Assembly: GCA_937892255.1 (NCBI GenBank)
Contig: CALAUL010000071.1
Coordinates: 1 to 62,369 of the forward strand
Origin: an uncultured Bacteroidales bacterium
GTDB taxonomy: Bacteria; Bacteroidota; Bacteroidia; Bacteroidales; Marinilabiliaceae
Reading direction: 5' to 3'
Length of the DNA: 62,369 nt
A model generated the notes under the pieces. It searched no databases. It was not told the DNA's origin and worked only from the letters and a program-made list of their open reading frames with translations. Positions 1-8,144 of this stretch are shown in pieces. The first letter of the stretch is position 1. Every line of letters begins with the position of its first letter. The translations under genes and the position numbers were made by a program.

Positions 1-64
1 AGTTGGCCAGAGCAGCTGATTTGTAATCAGCTGGTCGGGGGTTCGAATCCCTCCACAGGCTCCA
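1..64 (+). tRNA. tRNA-Thr (anticodon TGT), 5' end outside the window
   Basis: The anticodon stem-loop has loop TTTGTAA, giving anticodon TGT (Thr). A T-loop GTTCGAATC and the acceptor strand CACAGGC followed by T and an encoded CCA (62-64) are present. The 5' acceptor strand and the first part of the D arm, about 12 nt, lie before base 1. It sits 3 nt upstream of a tRNA-Gly, so the two are probably co-transcribed. Confidence 0.93.
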
Positions 65-67
65 TTT

Positions 68-140
68 GCGGGAATAGCTCAGTTGATAGAGCATCAGCCT
101 TCCAAGCTGAGGGTCGCGGGTTTGAGCCCCGTTTCCCGCT
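68..140 (+). tRNA. tRNA-Gly (anticodon TCC)
   Basis: A full cloverleaf is visible: acceptor GCGGGAA pairs with TTCCCGC, the D arm contains AGCTCAGTTGATAGAGC, the anticodon loop CTTCCAA gives TCC (Gly), and the T arm is CGCGGGTTTGAGCCCCG with a few wobble pairs. The discriminator is T140 and CCA is not encoded (CTA follows). It lies directly behind tRNA-Thr and before a strong terminator, so it is the last gene of that transcript. Confidence 0.95.
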
Positions 141-145
141 CTAAA

Positions 146-182
146 AGAGACATACAATCATTGTTGTGTGTCTCTTTTTTTT
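146..182 (+). terminator. intrinsic terminator of the tRNA transcript
   Basis: AAGAGACA pairs with TGTCTCTT around a short loop and is followed by eight T residues. It ends the tRNA transcript and isolates it from the CRISPR locus. Confidence 0.88.
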
Positions 183-282
183 GTTAGGGGTTATAGTGTG
201 GTATTCCTAATAAAACCACGCGATTTCCAAGTTGAAATAAAATACAATCATCTTCTAACTTTTTACTTTTATTGCGATGTAG

Positions 283-310
283 ATATTTTTTCATCGTGAT
301 GAAAAAATAT
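283..310. repeat. perfect 28-bp palindrome behind the tracrRNA terminator
   Basis: A 13-bp arm ATATTTTTTCATC and its exact reverse complement are separated by only GT. It lies just past the minus-strand tracrRNA terminator. It could be a back-up terminator, a 3' extension hairpin of tracrRNA or a protein-binding site. The function is inference; the symmetry is seen directly. The rest of 183-282 shows nothing recognisable. Confidence 0.7.
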
Positions 311-314
311 GAGC

Positions 315-396
315 AAAAAAAGAAGGCGAGACATAAGCCCCGCACTTAAATGTTTTCACAACGGAATAATCCTTATTGTGAATTGGTTCAAATTTG
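315..396 (-). ncRNA. tracrRNA of the type II-C CRISPR system
   Basis: Read on the minus strand, the RNA opens with an anti-repeat (397-375). This pairs with the first 24 nt of the minus-strand CRISPR repeat except for one bulged base and one G-to-A end mismatch. Next comes AAGGATTATTCCGTT (374-360), which closely matches the tracrRNA nexus known from Cas9 systems (AAGGCTAGTCCGTT in Streptococcus). A terminal hairpin follows (343-326: GCGGGGC, loop TTAT, GTCTCGC with two G-U pairs) and then a run of seven T. The gene is divergent from cas9, about 80 nt upstream of its start codon. Length, about 82 nt, is predicted from promoter and terminator positions; the exact ends need mapping. Confidence 0.9.
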
Positions 397-401
397 TGTT
401 G

Positions 402-432
402 CAATTATAAAACATATTTTTTAAATTGCAAA
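402..432 (-). promoter_or_regulatory. tracrRNA promoter
   Basis: On the minus strand TTTG (432-429) is followed after 19 nt by TATAATTG (409-402), one mismatch from the Bacteroidetes -7 consensus TAnnTTTG. Initiation 5-7 nt downstream falls at the first base of the anti-repeat. An 8-bp dyad (TTGCAATT 399-406, AATTGCAA 424-431) overlaps both elements. Confidence 0.72.
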
Positions 433-477
433 GCATTTTTTAGAAAAATAAATGTTAATTGTATTATAGGAAAGATT

Positions 478-3400
478 ATGAAAAAGATATTAGGTCTTGA
501 TTTAGGCACAAATTCAATAGGTTGGGCGGTAGTTCAAGGAGAGAAAATAGAGGATACCCAATCGGGAAATACAGTTATAAAACCTATAGCAATAGAGGCG
601 GCAAATAGTCGAATTATTCCTATGGATGCGGCTATATTAGGTGATTTTGATAGAGGTAATTCTGTGTCTCAAACGGCGGAAAGGACAAGATATAGAGGAA
701 TGCGTAGGTTGAGAGAACGTTTTTTATTGAGAAGGGAAAGATTGCATAGAGTGTTGGATTTGATGTCATTTTTGCCAAAGCATTATTCATCAAAACTCAC
801 TCGTTATGGTAAATTTTCGGATGATTCAGAACCTAAAGTAGCATGGTGTAAATCGGAATCGGGTAACAATGAGTTTGTATTTAAGAGTTCATTTGATGAG
901 ATGGTAGCAGAGTTTATGAAGTATCATCCCACAATAGAAAGGATTCCTTATGATTGGACTATATATTATTTGCGAAAGAAAGGTCTCTATAATGCTTTGA
1001 CAAAAGAAGAATTGTCATGGATATTGCTTAATTTTAATCAGAAGCGTGGATATTATCAACTTCGTGGTGAGGGTGATGATGTGGATAAGACCAAAGAGGT
1101 TAAATTCTACGCTTTGAAGGTTTTACGAGTAGAAGCTACTGATGAAAAGAAAGGAAATGATACGTGGTATAATGTCCATTTGGAAAATGGAATGGTGTAT
1201 CGTCGTTCGAGTAAGGTGCCTTTAGATTGGGAAGGTAAGATTAAGGAGTTTATCGTAACAACAGATTTGAATGAAGATGGGACGTATAAGACAGATAAAG
1301 ATGGTAATGTGAAACGTTCGTTTAGAGCGCCAAAGGAAGATGATTGGGGGCTTTTAAAAGTTAAGACAGAGTCAGATATAGATGAAAGTGGTAAAACGGT
1401 AGGTTGCTATATATATGATTCGTTGTTACATAATCCTCATCAGAAGATAAATGGTGCGTTGGTGCGTACTATTGAACGTAAGTATTATAAGGAAGAGATA
1501 CGACGTATCTTGGATAAACAGAAGGAGTTTATTCCAGAGCTGAATGATGTGGAGCTATATAAAAAATGTACAAAGGAGTTGTATTCGATGAATAATGTTC
1601 ATCGCTCAAGTATTGAAAAAAGGGATTTTACATATCTTTTTGTAGATGATATATTGTTCTATCAAAGGCCGTTGAAGAGTAAGAAGTCGCAAATTTCTGA
1701 TTGTCCGTATGAAAAGTATAAATATTATAAAACTAATGAGCAAGGAGAAAAGGTAGAGTGTGTACAGCGTATTAAGAGTATACCCAAATCACATCCGTTG
1801 TATCAAGAATTTAGATTGTGGCAGTTTGTGCAGAATTTGAAGATATATCAACGGGAGAAGATGGTAAATGGTAAGTTATGCTTGGATGTTGATGTTACAA
1901 GTGATTTTTTAAGGACAGAAGATGATGTTGTGGCGTTGTTTGATTGGCTCAATGAAAGAAAGTCAATCAAACAAGATGTATTGTTCGTTTCTTATTTTAA
2001 AATGAAGAAGAAAGATGGTCTTTCTTCGTATCGTTGGAATTATGTTGAAGAAAGGGAATATCCATGTAATGAGACGAGGAGTGAGATTGTTGATTTGCTG
2101 AAGAAGGTAGAAGTAAGTGATTCTTTTTTGACTAAAGAAAAAGAAGAGGCTTTGTGGCATATCATGTATTCGGTAGAAGATAGGTATGAGTACAAGAAGG
2201 CTGTTACTAAATTTGCTATTAAAAATCAATTGCCAGAAAAGTTTATAGAGGAGTTTTCAAAGATAAGATCATTTGAAAAGGAGTATGGCTCGTATTCGGT
2301 GAAAGCGACAAAGAAACTTTTAACATTAATGAGAATGGGTAAGTATTGGAGTGAAGATGCGATAGATATTCATACGAGAGAGCGTATTAATAAGATTATA
2401 GATGGGGAATATGATGAAAAAATAAGTGATAGAGTGAGAGAAAAGGTTGAGCATCTGACTGATTTTTCTATGTTTAGAGGACTTCCTTTGTGGGTAGCTT
2501 GTTACGTGGTGTATAATCGTCATTCAGAGAGTAATGATGTAGTGAAGTGGGAAAAGCCTGAGGATATTGATGCTTATTTGAAGTCATTTAAACAGCATTC
2601 TATGCGTAATCCGATAGTGGAGCAAGTGGTAACCGAAACACTTCGTACGGTTCGTGATATTTGGAAGCAGGTTGGGCGGATAGATGAGATACATGTAGAG
2701 CTGGGTAGAGAGATGAAGAATCCAGCAGATAAACGAAAGAGAATGACAGAGAGAATTTTAGAGAATGAGAATACTAATCTGCGTATAAAGGCATTGTTGG
2801 CAGAACTAAAGAACTCGGAGTACAATGTTGAAAATGTGCGTCCGTATTCACCTTCTCAACAAGATATTTTAAAGATTTACGAAGAGTATGCTCTGGATAA
2901 TTTGACAAAGGAAGATAAAGAGTATGAGTTTGTTAGCAAAATATCTAAGATTTCAAATCCAACAAAGAGTGAAATTATTAGATACAAAGCTTGGCTTGAA
3001 CAACAGTATCGCTCACCATACACTGGAGAGATGATACCTTTGTCTAAACTTTTTACGAGTGCATACGAGATAGAACATGTTATTCCTCAGTCACGATATT
3101 TTGATGACTCGTTAAGTAACAAGGTTATTTGTGAGTCAGAGGTAAACAAACTTAAAGATAATATGTTAGGTTATGAGTTTGTTAAGAAGCATGGAGGTGA
3201 GATTGTTACACTTACAGGAGGTAAGACGGTAAAAGTTTTTTCGGTGGAACAATACGAGGCTTTTGTTACTAAATATTTTTCAGGGACTAAGAAAAAAAGA
3301 CTTTTGATGTCTGATATTCCTGATGGTTTTATAGAGCGTCAGTTGAATGATAGTCGCTATATAAGTAAGTTTATCAAAGGCTTACTTTCTAATATAGTTC

Positions 3401-5043
3401 GTGAAAAGATTGGAGACGGAGAGTATGAGCAAGAGGCTATTTCTAAAAATCTTATTACTTGTACTGGAGGGGTGACTGACTGTTTGAAAAAAGAGTGGGG
3501 GATAAATGATGTATGGAATAGAATTATTCTTCCTCGTTTTGAAAGGTTGAATAGATTAACAGACACTGAAAATTTTACAGCTGTTAACCAACAAGGTCAT
3601 TTGATTCCAAATATGCCTTTAGAGTTACAGAGAGGGTTTAACAAAAAACGTATAGATCATCGTCATCATGCTATGGATGCTATTGTTATAGCATGTGCAA
3701 CACGTAGTCATGTTAATTTGTTGAACAATGAGTCGGCACATTCTAAAAACAAAGCTAATCGTTATCAGTTGTCAAGTAAGTTAAGACGTCAAGAGGAGGT
3801 GATTATTAATGGAGAGAAACGAAAGGTATTCAAGGAGTTTTATAAGCCATGGGAATCATTTACTATAGATGTTCAAAAGGTACTTGAGAATATGGTGGTA
3901 AGTTTTAAGCAGAACTTACGTGTGATAAATAAGACTGTGAACAAGTACGAGCATTATGATGATAAAGGTAAAAAGAAGATAGTAAAGCAGGTTAAGGGAG
4001 ATAGTTGGGCAATTAGGAAGTCGATGCATAAGGATACAGTTTTTGGTGAGGTCAATTTGCGTAGAGTGAAAGAGGTACGTCTTGGTGATGCTTTGTCAGA
4101 TGTAAAGGCGATAGTGAATAAGGAATTGAAGAATAAGATTTACGAGCTTAGAGAAGAGGGTCTGAATGATAAGGCGATAGAGAAGTACTTTGCAGATAAT
4201 AAAGATGTGTGGTCAGAGTGTGCGTCTGGAAAGGTGTCGGTATACTACTTTACAAAGGAGACAAATGATAGATTCTTTGCTACAAGAAAAGTATTGGATA
4301 CTTCATTCAAAAAAGATAAGATAAAAAGTGGGGTTACAGATACAGGTATTCAAAAGATTCTTTTGGCTCATTTGGAGGCAAAAGGGGATGATGCAGAGAT
4401 TGCTTTTTCTCCTGATGGAATAGATGAGATGAATAAGAATATTATTCATCTAAATGGAGGTAAGAAGCATCATCCTATATACAAGGTGCGAGTATATGAA
4501 AAGGCGGATAAGTTTGCTGTAGGAACAAAGGGAAATAAGAGTAAAAAGTTCGTAGAAGCGGCTAAAGGAACAAATTTGTTTTTTGCAGTTTATTCTATTG
4601 AAAAGACAGACAAGAAGAGTGGAGAAAAGCAGGTGATACGTACTTATGCAACTGCACCTCTTAATATGGTTATAGAGTGTCAGAAGATGAGTGCTCAGAA
4701 ATGGAGAGATACTTTAGATGTTATGCTGAAGGAAAAAGGGTATGTGGAGTCAAGTGCAAAGTTGCTCTTTATTCTCTCTCCTAATGATTTGGTGTATTTG
4801 CCTACAAAGGAGGAATTGAAGAATGGTATTGGAGAGATAGACAAGACGAGAATATATAAAATGGTATCATCATCTGGACCTCAATGTTTCTTTATAGGAG
4901 ATAAAGTCGCATCGGCTATTGTTAACAAAGTAGAGTATTCTGCTTTGAATAAGATGGAAAGGGCAGAGACAGGAGAAATGATAAAGGAAATATGTATTCC
5001 GATTAAAGTAGATCGACTTGGGAATATTATAGAAATAAACTGA
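478..5043 (+). CDS. cas9: CRISPR-associated endonuclease Cas9, type II-C
   Basis: RNA-guided DNA endonuclease of 1,521 aa that uses the tracrRNA and crRNAs encoded here. The start chosen is the ATG at 478, giving MKKILGLDLGTNSIGW, because the RuvC-I motif must sit at the N-terminus; the frame stays open 28 codons further upstream but into tracrRNA promoter DNA. Visible catalytic residues: RuvC-I D8, Arg-rich bridge helix about 69-90, RuvC-II E741 (IHVELGRE), HNH H867 with N881 and N890 (EIEHVIPQ, SNKV), RuvC-III H1064 and D1067 (HHAMDA). All are intact, so it should cut both strands. It is at the long end for Bacteroidetes II-C Cas9, usually about 1,400-1,500 aa. No csn2 or cas4 is present, consistent with subtype II-C. 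The C-terminal PAM-interacting region is unrecognisable by eye, so the PAM is unknown. Confidence 0.97.
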   Translation: MKKILGLDLGTNSIGWAVVQGEKIEDTQSGNTVIKPIAIEAANSRIIPMDAAILGDFDRGNSVSQTAERTRYRGMRRLRERFLLRRERLHRVLDLMSFLPKHYSSKLTRYGKFSDDSEPKVAWCKSESGNNEFVFKSSFDEMVAEFMKYHPTIERIPYDWTIYYLRKKGLYNALTKEELSWILLNFNQKRGYYQLRGEGDDVDKTKEVKFYALKVLRVEATDEKKGNDTWYNVHLENGMVYRRSSKVPLDWEGKIKEFIVTTDLNEDGTYKTDKDGNVKRSFRAPKEDDWGLLKVKTESDIDESGKTVGCYIYDSLLHNPHQKINGALVRTIERKYYKEEIRRILDKQKEFIPELNDVELYKKCTKELYSMNNVHRSSIEKRDFTYLFVDDILFYQRPLKSKKSQISDCPYEKYKYYKTNEQGEKVECVQRIKSIPKSHPLYQEFRLWQFVQNLKIYQREKMVNGKLCLDVDVTSDFLRTEDDVVALFDWLNERKSIKQDVLFVSYFKMKKKDGLSSYRWNYVEEREYPCNETRSEIVDLLKKVEVSDSFLTKEKEEALWHIMYSVEDRYEYKKAVTKFAIKNQLPEKFIEEFSKIRSFEKEYGSYSVKATKKLLTLMRMGKYWSEDAIDIHTRERINKIIDGEYDEKISDRVREKVEHLTDFSMFRGLPLWVACYVVYNRHSESNDVVKWEKPEDIDAYLKSFKQHSMRNPIVEQVVTETLRTVRDIWKQVGRIDEIHVELGREMKNPADKRKRMTERILENENTNLRIKALLAELKNSEYNVENVRPYSPSQQDILKIYEEYALDNLTKEDKEYEFVSKISKISNPTKSEIIRYKAWLEQQYRSPYTGEMIPLSKLFTSAYEIEHVIPQSRYFDDSLSNKVICESEVNKLKDNMLGYEFVKKHGGEIVTLTGGKTVKVFSVEQYEAFVTKYFSGTKKKRLLMSDIPDGFIERQLNDSRYISKFIKGLLSNIVREKIGDGEYEQEAISKNLITCTGGVTDCLKKEWGINDVWNRIILPRFERLNRLTDTENFTAVNQQGHLIPNMPLELQRGFNKKRIDHRHHAMDAIVIACATRSHVNLLNNESAHSKNKANRYQLSSKLRRQEEVIINGEKRKVFKEFYKPWESFTIDVQKVLENMVVSFKQNLRVINKTVNKYEHYDDKGKKKIVKQVKGDSWAIRKSMHKDTVFGEVNLRRVKEVRLGDALSDVKAIVNKELKNKIYELREEGLNDKAIEKYFADNKDVWSECASGKVSVYYFTKETNDRFFATRKVLDTSFKKDKIKSGVTDTGIQKILLAHLEAKGDDAEIAFSPDGIDEMNKNIIHLNGGKKHHPIYKVRVYEKADKFAVGTKGNKSKKFVEAAKGTNLFFAVYSIEKTDKKSGEKQVIRTYATAPLNMVIECQKMSAQKWRDTLDVMLKEKGYVESSAKLLFILSPNDLVYLPTKEELKNGIGEIDKTRIYKMVSSSGPQCFFIGDKVASAIVNKVEYSALNKMERAETGEMIKEICIPIKVDRLGNIIEIN

Positions 5044-5067
5044 GAGAAGAGTTGAAATGTGGATATA

Positions 5068-5102
5068 AAAGATGATTGTTGTATAGTACAGCAATCATCT
5101 TT
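5068..5102 (+). other. stem-loop between cas9 and cas1
   Basis: An 11-bp perfect stem (AAAGATGATTG and CAATCATCTTT) with a 13-nt loop lies 24 nt after the cas9 stop and 74 nt before cas1. No T-run follows beyond the stem, so it is at best a weak terminator. It may protect the cas9 mRNA or lower read-through into cas1-cas2. Confidence 0.5.
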
Positions 5103-5176
5103 AAGGTAATATTATAGAAAAATGTATTTACTGAATGCTACCTAATTATTCTTTTTGTTACTAAATATCAATAAAT

Positions 5177-6109
5177 ATGATTAAGCGAACGCTCTATTTT
5201 GGTAATCCGGCTTATCTTAGTATGGCTTACGAACAGTTGGTTATTAAGCTTCCTGAGGTAGAGTCCAATAAATCTATTCCTGACTCAATGAAAAAAGAGT
5301 CAACCAGAACTGTTCCTATAGAAGATATAGGTTTTGTGATATTGGATAATAATAGAATTACTATTACGCATAGTTTGCTGGATAAACTTATAGCTAATAA
5401 TTGTGCTGTTATTACGTGTGATGCTTCACATATGCCTTCGGGTTTGTTTTTGCCTCTTAGTGGCAATACGACACAGAGTGAGCGTTTCAGATATCAGATA
5501 GAGGCGTCACTTCCTTTGAAAAAGCAACTTTGGCAACATACTATCGAGCAGAAGATACGCAATCAGGCAGCTTTGCTTGCAGAGATACAGGGAGAGCCAG
5601 CGAAGAATATGCTTGCATGGGCAAAGGAGGTGAGAAGTGGTGATAGTGATAATAGAGAGGGTAGGGCGGCTGCCTATTATTGGAGAAATGTATTTAAGGA
5701 TATTAGAGATTTCACAAGAGAAAGAGAGGATTTGTTGCCTAATAGTCTTTTGAATTATGGATATGCTATATTGCGAGCTGTGGTAGCTCGTGCTTTAGTT
5801 TCGAGTGGTATGTTGCCTACGTTAGGGATTCATCATCGAAATAGGTATAATGCATATTGTTTAGCAGATGATATTATGGAACCATACAGACCGTACGTAG
5901 ATAAGCTTGTAGTAGGACTAATGGAACGGTATGATGTGGGAGGTGAGTTGACATTGGATATAAAGAGGGAGTTACTACAGATACCTAGTTTAGACGTAAC
6001 TATTTCGGATATTAGAAGACCTTTGATGGTGGCTGTGTCTCAGACTACAGCGTCTCTATATAAGTGCTTTAAGGGAGAGAGTCGTAAGATAGCATATCCT
6101 GAAATGTAG
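5177..6109 (+). CDS. cas1: CRISPR-associated endonuclease Cas1, type II
   Basis: Metal-dependent integrase subunit that with Cas2 inserts new spacers into the array. The protein is 310 aa, the normal length for type II Cas1. The conserved residues are present: E161 in NREGRAAAYYW, H219/H220 in LGIHHRNRYNAYCLADD, and the acidic group D231-D232 with E235 in DDIMEPYRP. The ATG at 5177 gives MIKRTLYFGNPAYL, the usual start of the family. It lies 133 bp after cas9, with a stem-loop between them, and 6 bp before cas2, so cas1 and cas2 are translated from one message. No frameshift or missing catalytic residue was seen, so adaptation should be functional. Confidence 0.96.
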   Translation: MIKRTLYFGNPAYLSMAYEQLVIKLPEVESNKSIPDSMKKESTRTVPIEDIGFVILDNNRITITHSLLDKLIANNCAVITCDASHMPSGLFLPLSGNTTQSERFRYQIEASLPLKKQLWQHTIEQKIRNQAALLAEIQGEPAKNMLAWAKEVRSGDSDNREGRAAAYYWRNVFKDIRDFTREREDLLPNSLLNYGYAILRAVVARALVSSGMLPTLGIHHRNRYNAYCLADDIMEPYRPYVDKLVVGLMERYDVGGELTLDIKRELLQIPSLDVTISDIRRPLMVAVSQTTASLYKCFKGESRKIAYPEM

Positions 6110-6115
6110 AAGAAT

Positions 6116-6448
6116 ATGGAACGACTAAATGAGTATCGGGTTATGTGGTTGGTGGTATTTTTTGATTTGCCTACGGAAACAAAGAAGGAACGTAAAGTGG
6201 CGGCAGGATTTCGTAAAAATCTGGTTAAAGATGGATTTAAGATGTTTCAGTATTCGGCGTATGTGCGCCATTGTCCGAGTAAGGAGAATGCAGATGCACA
6301 TGTGGGGAGGATTAATAGGTTGGTACCATCTAAGGGGGAAATAGCGATATTGCGAGTAACTGATAAGCAGTTTGGTGAAATGGTTATTTATAGAGGAGAG
6401 GATGATAAGCCCAAAGGTGAGGAGTGGATTCAGTTGTCTTTATTTTGA
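6116..6448 (+). CDS. cas2: CRISPR-associated protein Cas2
   Basis: Small ferredoxin-like partner of Cas1; the Cas1-Cas2 complex measures and integrates prespacers. At 110 aa it has the usual size. The first beta strand carries the conserved acidic residue D17 in LVVFFDLPTET, a typical Cas2 opening. The start ATG follows the cas1 stop by 6 nt. The gene is followed after 27 bp by an intrinsic terminator and after 110 bp by the first CRISPR repeat, the standard adaptation-gene to array order. Nothing is truncated. Confidence 0.96.
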   Translation: MERLNEYRVMWLVVFFDLPTETKKERKVAAGFRKNLVKDGFKMFQYSAYVRHCPSKENADAHVGRINRLVPSKGEIAILRVTDKQFGEMVIYRGEDDKPKGEEWIQLSLF

Positions 6449-6475
6449 TAGAATAGGAAAAAGAGATAACAGAAA

Positions 6476-6508
6476 ACTCCATTCATTGTTTTGAATGGAG
6501 TTTTTTTG
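6476..6508 (+). terminator. terminator after cas2
   Basis: Perfect 10-bp stem ACTCCATTCA / TGAATGGAGT with a 6-nt loop, followed by seven T. On the minus strand the same stem is followed by only four T, so it might also stop transcripts coming out of the array, more weakly. Confidence 0.88.
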
Positions 6509-6558
6509 ATTGAAAAACAACGTGTAATATATTGATATTTACTTAAATATGAATGGTA
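6509..6558. promoter_or_regulatory. short AT-rich CRISPR leader-like segment
   Basis: Fifty bp of AT-rich DNA separate the cas2 terminator from the first repeat. Two things point to this end as the spacer-integration end: it adjoins the adaptation genes, and the decayed repeat lies at the far end. There is no convincing plus-strand promoter in it. This agrees with array transcription from the other strand. Leader function is inference. Confidence 0.5.
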
Positions 6559-8144
6559 GTTGTTTCCAATACTTCAAAGATACAAATTTGAAACCAATTC
6601 ACAACAGGAAATTTGTACGAAAGAGGCATCGACAGTTGTTTCCAATACTTCAAAGATACAAATTTGAAACCAATTCACAACTGCTACTTATACACACTTA
6701 AATTCTCGCAATTGTTTCCAATACTTCAAAGATACAAATTTGAAACCAATTCACAACAAAGAGGACAAAGATTTACGAAACAAGTTTGTTGTTTCCAATA
6801 CTTCAAAGATACAAATTTGAAACCAATTCACAACATTCATACGTATTATTGCACCGTGTTACAAGTTGTTTCCAATACTTCAAAGATACAAATTTGAAAC
6901 CAATTCACAACCCTCGTTGAGCTCTACTCCGCCGTGGTTGAGTTGTTTCCAATACTTCAAAGATACAAATTTGAAACCAATTCACAACAATTATACCGTT
7001 CTAATCTTCTTGACTTGTGTTGTTTCCAATACTTCAAAGATACAAATTTGAAACCAATTCACAACCGCAACAATCAACTATCGACGCCAATTCCAGTTGT
7101 TTCCAATACTTCAAAGATACAAATTTGAAACCAATTCACAACGACTAAGCCAACCGACTACACACCCGCTCCGTTGTTTCCAATACTTCAAAGATACAAA
7201 TTTGAAACCAATTCACAACAAAAACTGCCCGAATTATCGCCCTACGCCTGTTGTTTCCAATACTTCAAAGATACAAATTTGAAACCAATTCACAACGAGA
7301 AGCAATTTCTTTTTCTTCTATTGAAGGTTGTTTCCAATACTTCAAAGATACAAATTTGAAACCAATTCACAACTATCGACACTTTGTTTACTTGAAAATT
7401 CTTGTTGTTTCCAATACTTCAAAGATACAAATTTGAAACCAATTCACAACATATTTGTATATCGAAATAAAGCAAATTACGTTGTTTCCAATACTTCAAA
7501 GATACAAATTTGAAACCAATTCACAACTAATCTGATTATTTGGTAATTACACAACTTGTTGTTTCCAATACTTCAAAGATACAAATTTGAAACCAATTCA
7601 CAACAATATCAAATTAAAACAAAGTTGAACTTTAGTTGTTTCCAATACTTCAAAGATACAAATTTGAAACCAATTCACAACGAGGTCGCCTTCGCCCCCG
7701 CTTGTTCCATGGTTGTTTCCAATACTTCAAAGATACAAATTTGAAACCAATTCACAACTGTTGCGGTCCTCATGAAGATTGGTTAATAGGTTGTTTCCAA
7801 TACTTCAAAGATACAAATTTGAAACCAATTCACAACAAACATTTTCGTTTGTGTATAAGACGAGCAGTTGTTTCCAATACTTCAAAGATACAAATTTGAA
7901 ACCAATTCACAACACTAACAGATAAAATGTGAAAGATATGAATGTTGTTTCCAATACTTCAAAGATACAAATTTGAAACCAATTCACAACTTATGAAATG
8001 TTATCACCCAGTATCTGTTTGTTGTTTCCAATACTTCAAAGATACAAATTTGAAACCAATTCACAACGGGAGATGACATAGGGTTTAATGTTTATAAGTT
8101 GTTTCCAATACTTCAAAGATACAAATTTGAAACCAATCTGCAGA
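6559..8144 (-). CRISPR. type II-C CRISPR array, 21 repeats and 20 spacers
   Basis: A 47-bp repeat recurs 21 times. On the plus strand it begins GTTGTTTCCAATACTTC and ends CCAATTCACAAC. Starts are 6559, 6635, 6711, 6788, 6865, 6942, 7019, 7096, 7173, 7250, 7327, 7404, 7481, 7558, 7635, 7712, 7790, 7867, 7944, 8021 and 8098. Spacers are 30 bp except the first two (29) and the sixteenth (31). Repeats look identical except that repeat 3 starts with A instead of G, and repeat 21 loses homology after 40 bp (8138 onward). The minus strand is called as sense because the minus-strand repeat start GTTGTGAATTGG pairs with the tracrRNA anti-repeat. The minus-strand repeat also contains TATCTTTG 19 nt after TTG, a Bacteroidetes promoter pattern. 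Spacer targets were not searched. Confidence 0.97.

Noticed and set aside
375..445. A plus-strand tracrRNA, with the TTGCAATT/AATTGCAA hairpin and a later T-run as terminator
   Set aside because: The nexus motif, the GU hairpin with U-run and the promoter all fit only the minus strand; a plus-strand RNA would run into cas9.
394..477. 28-codon N-terminal extension of Cas9
   Set aside because: It overlaps the tracrRNA promoter and would push the RuvC-I motif away from the N-terminus.
6613..7899. Several 60-95 aa ORFs inside the CRISPR array with a repeated CFQYFKDTNLKPIHN phrase
   Set aside because: They are translations of the 47-bp repeat plus spacers, not genes.
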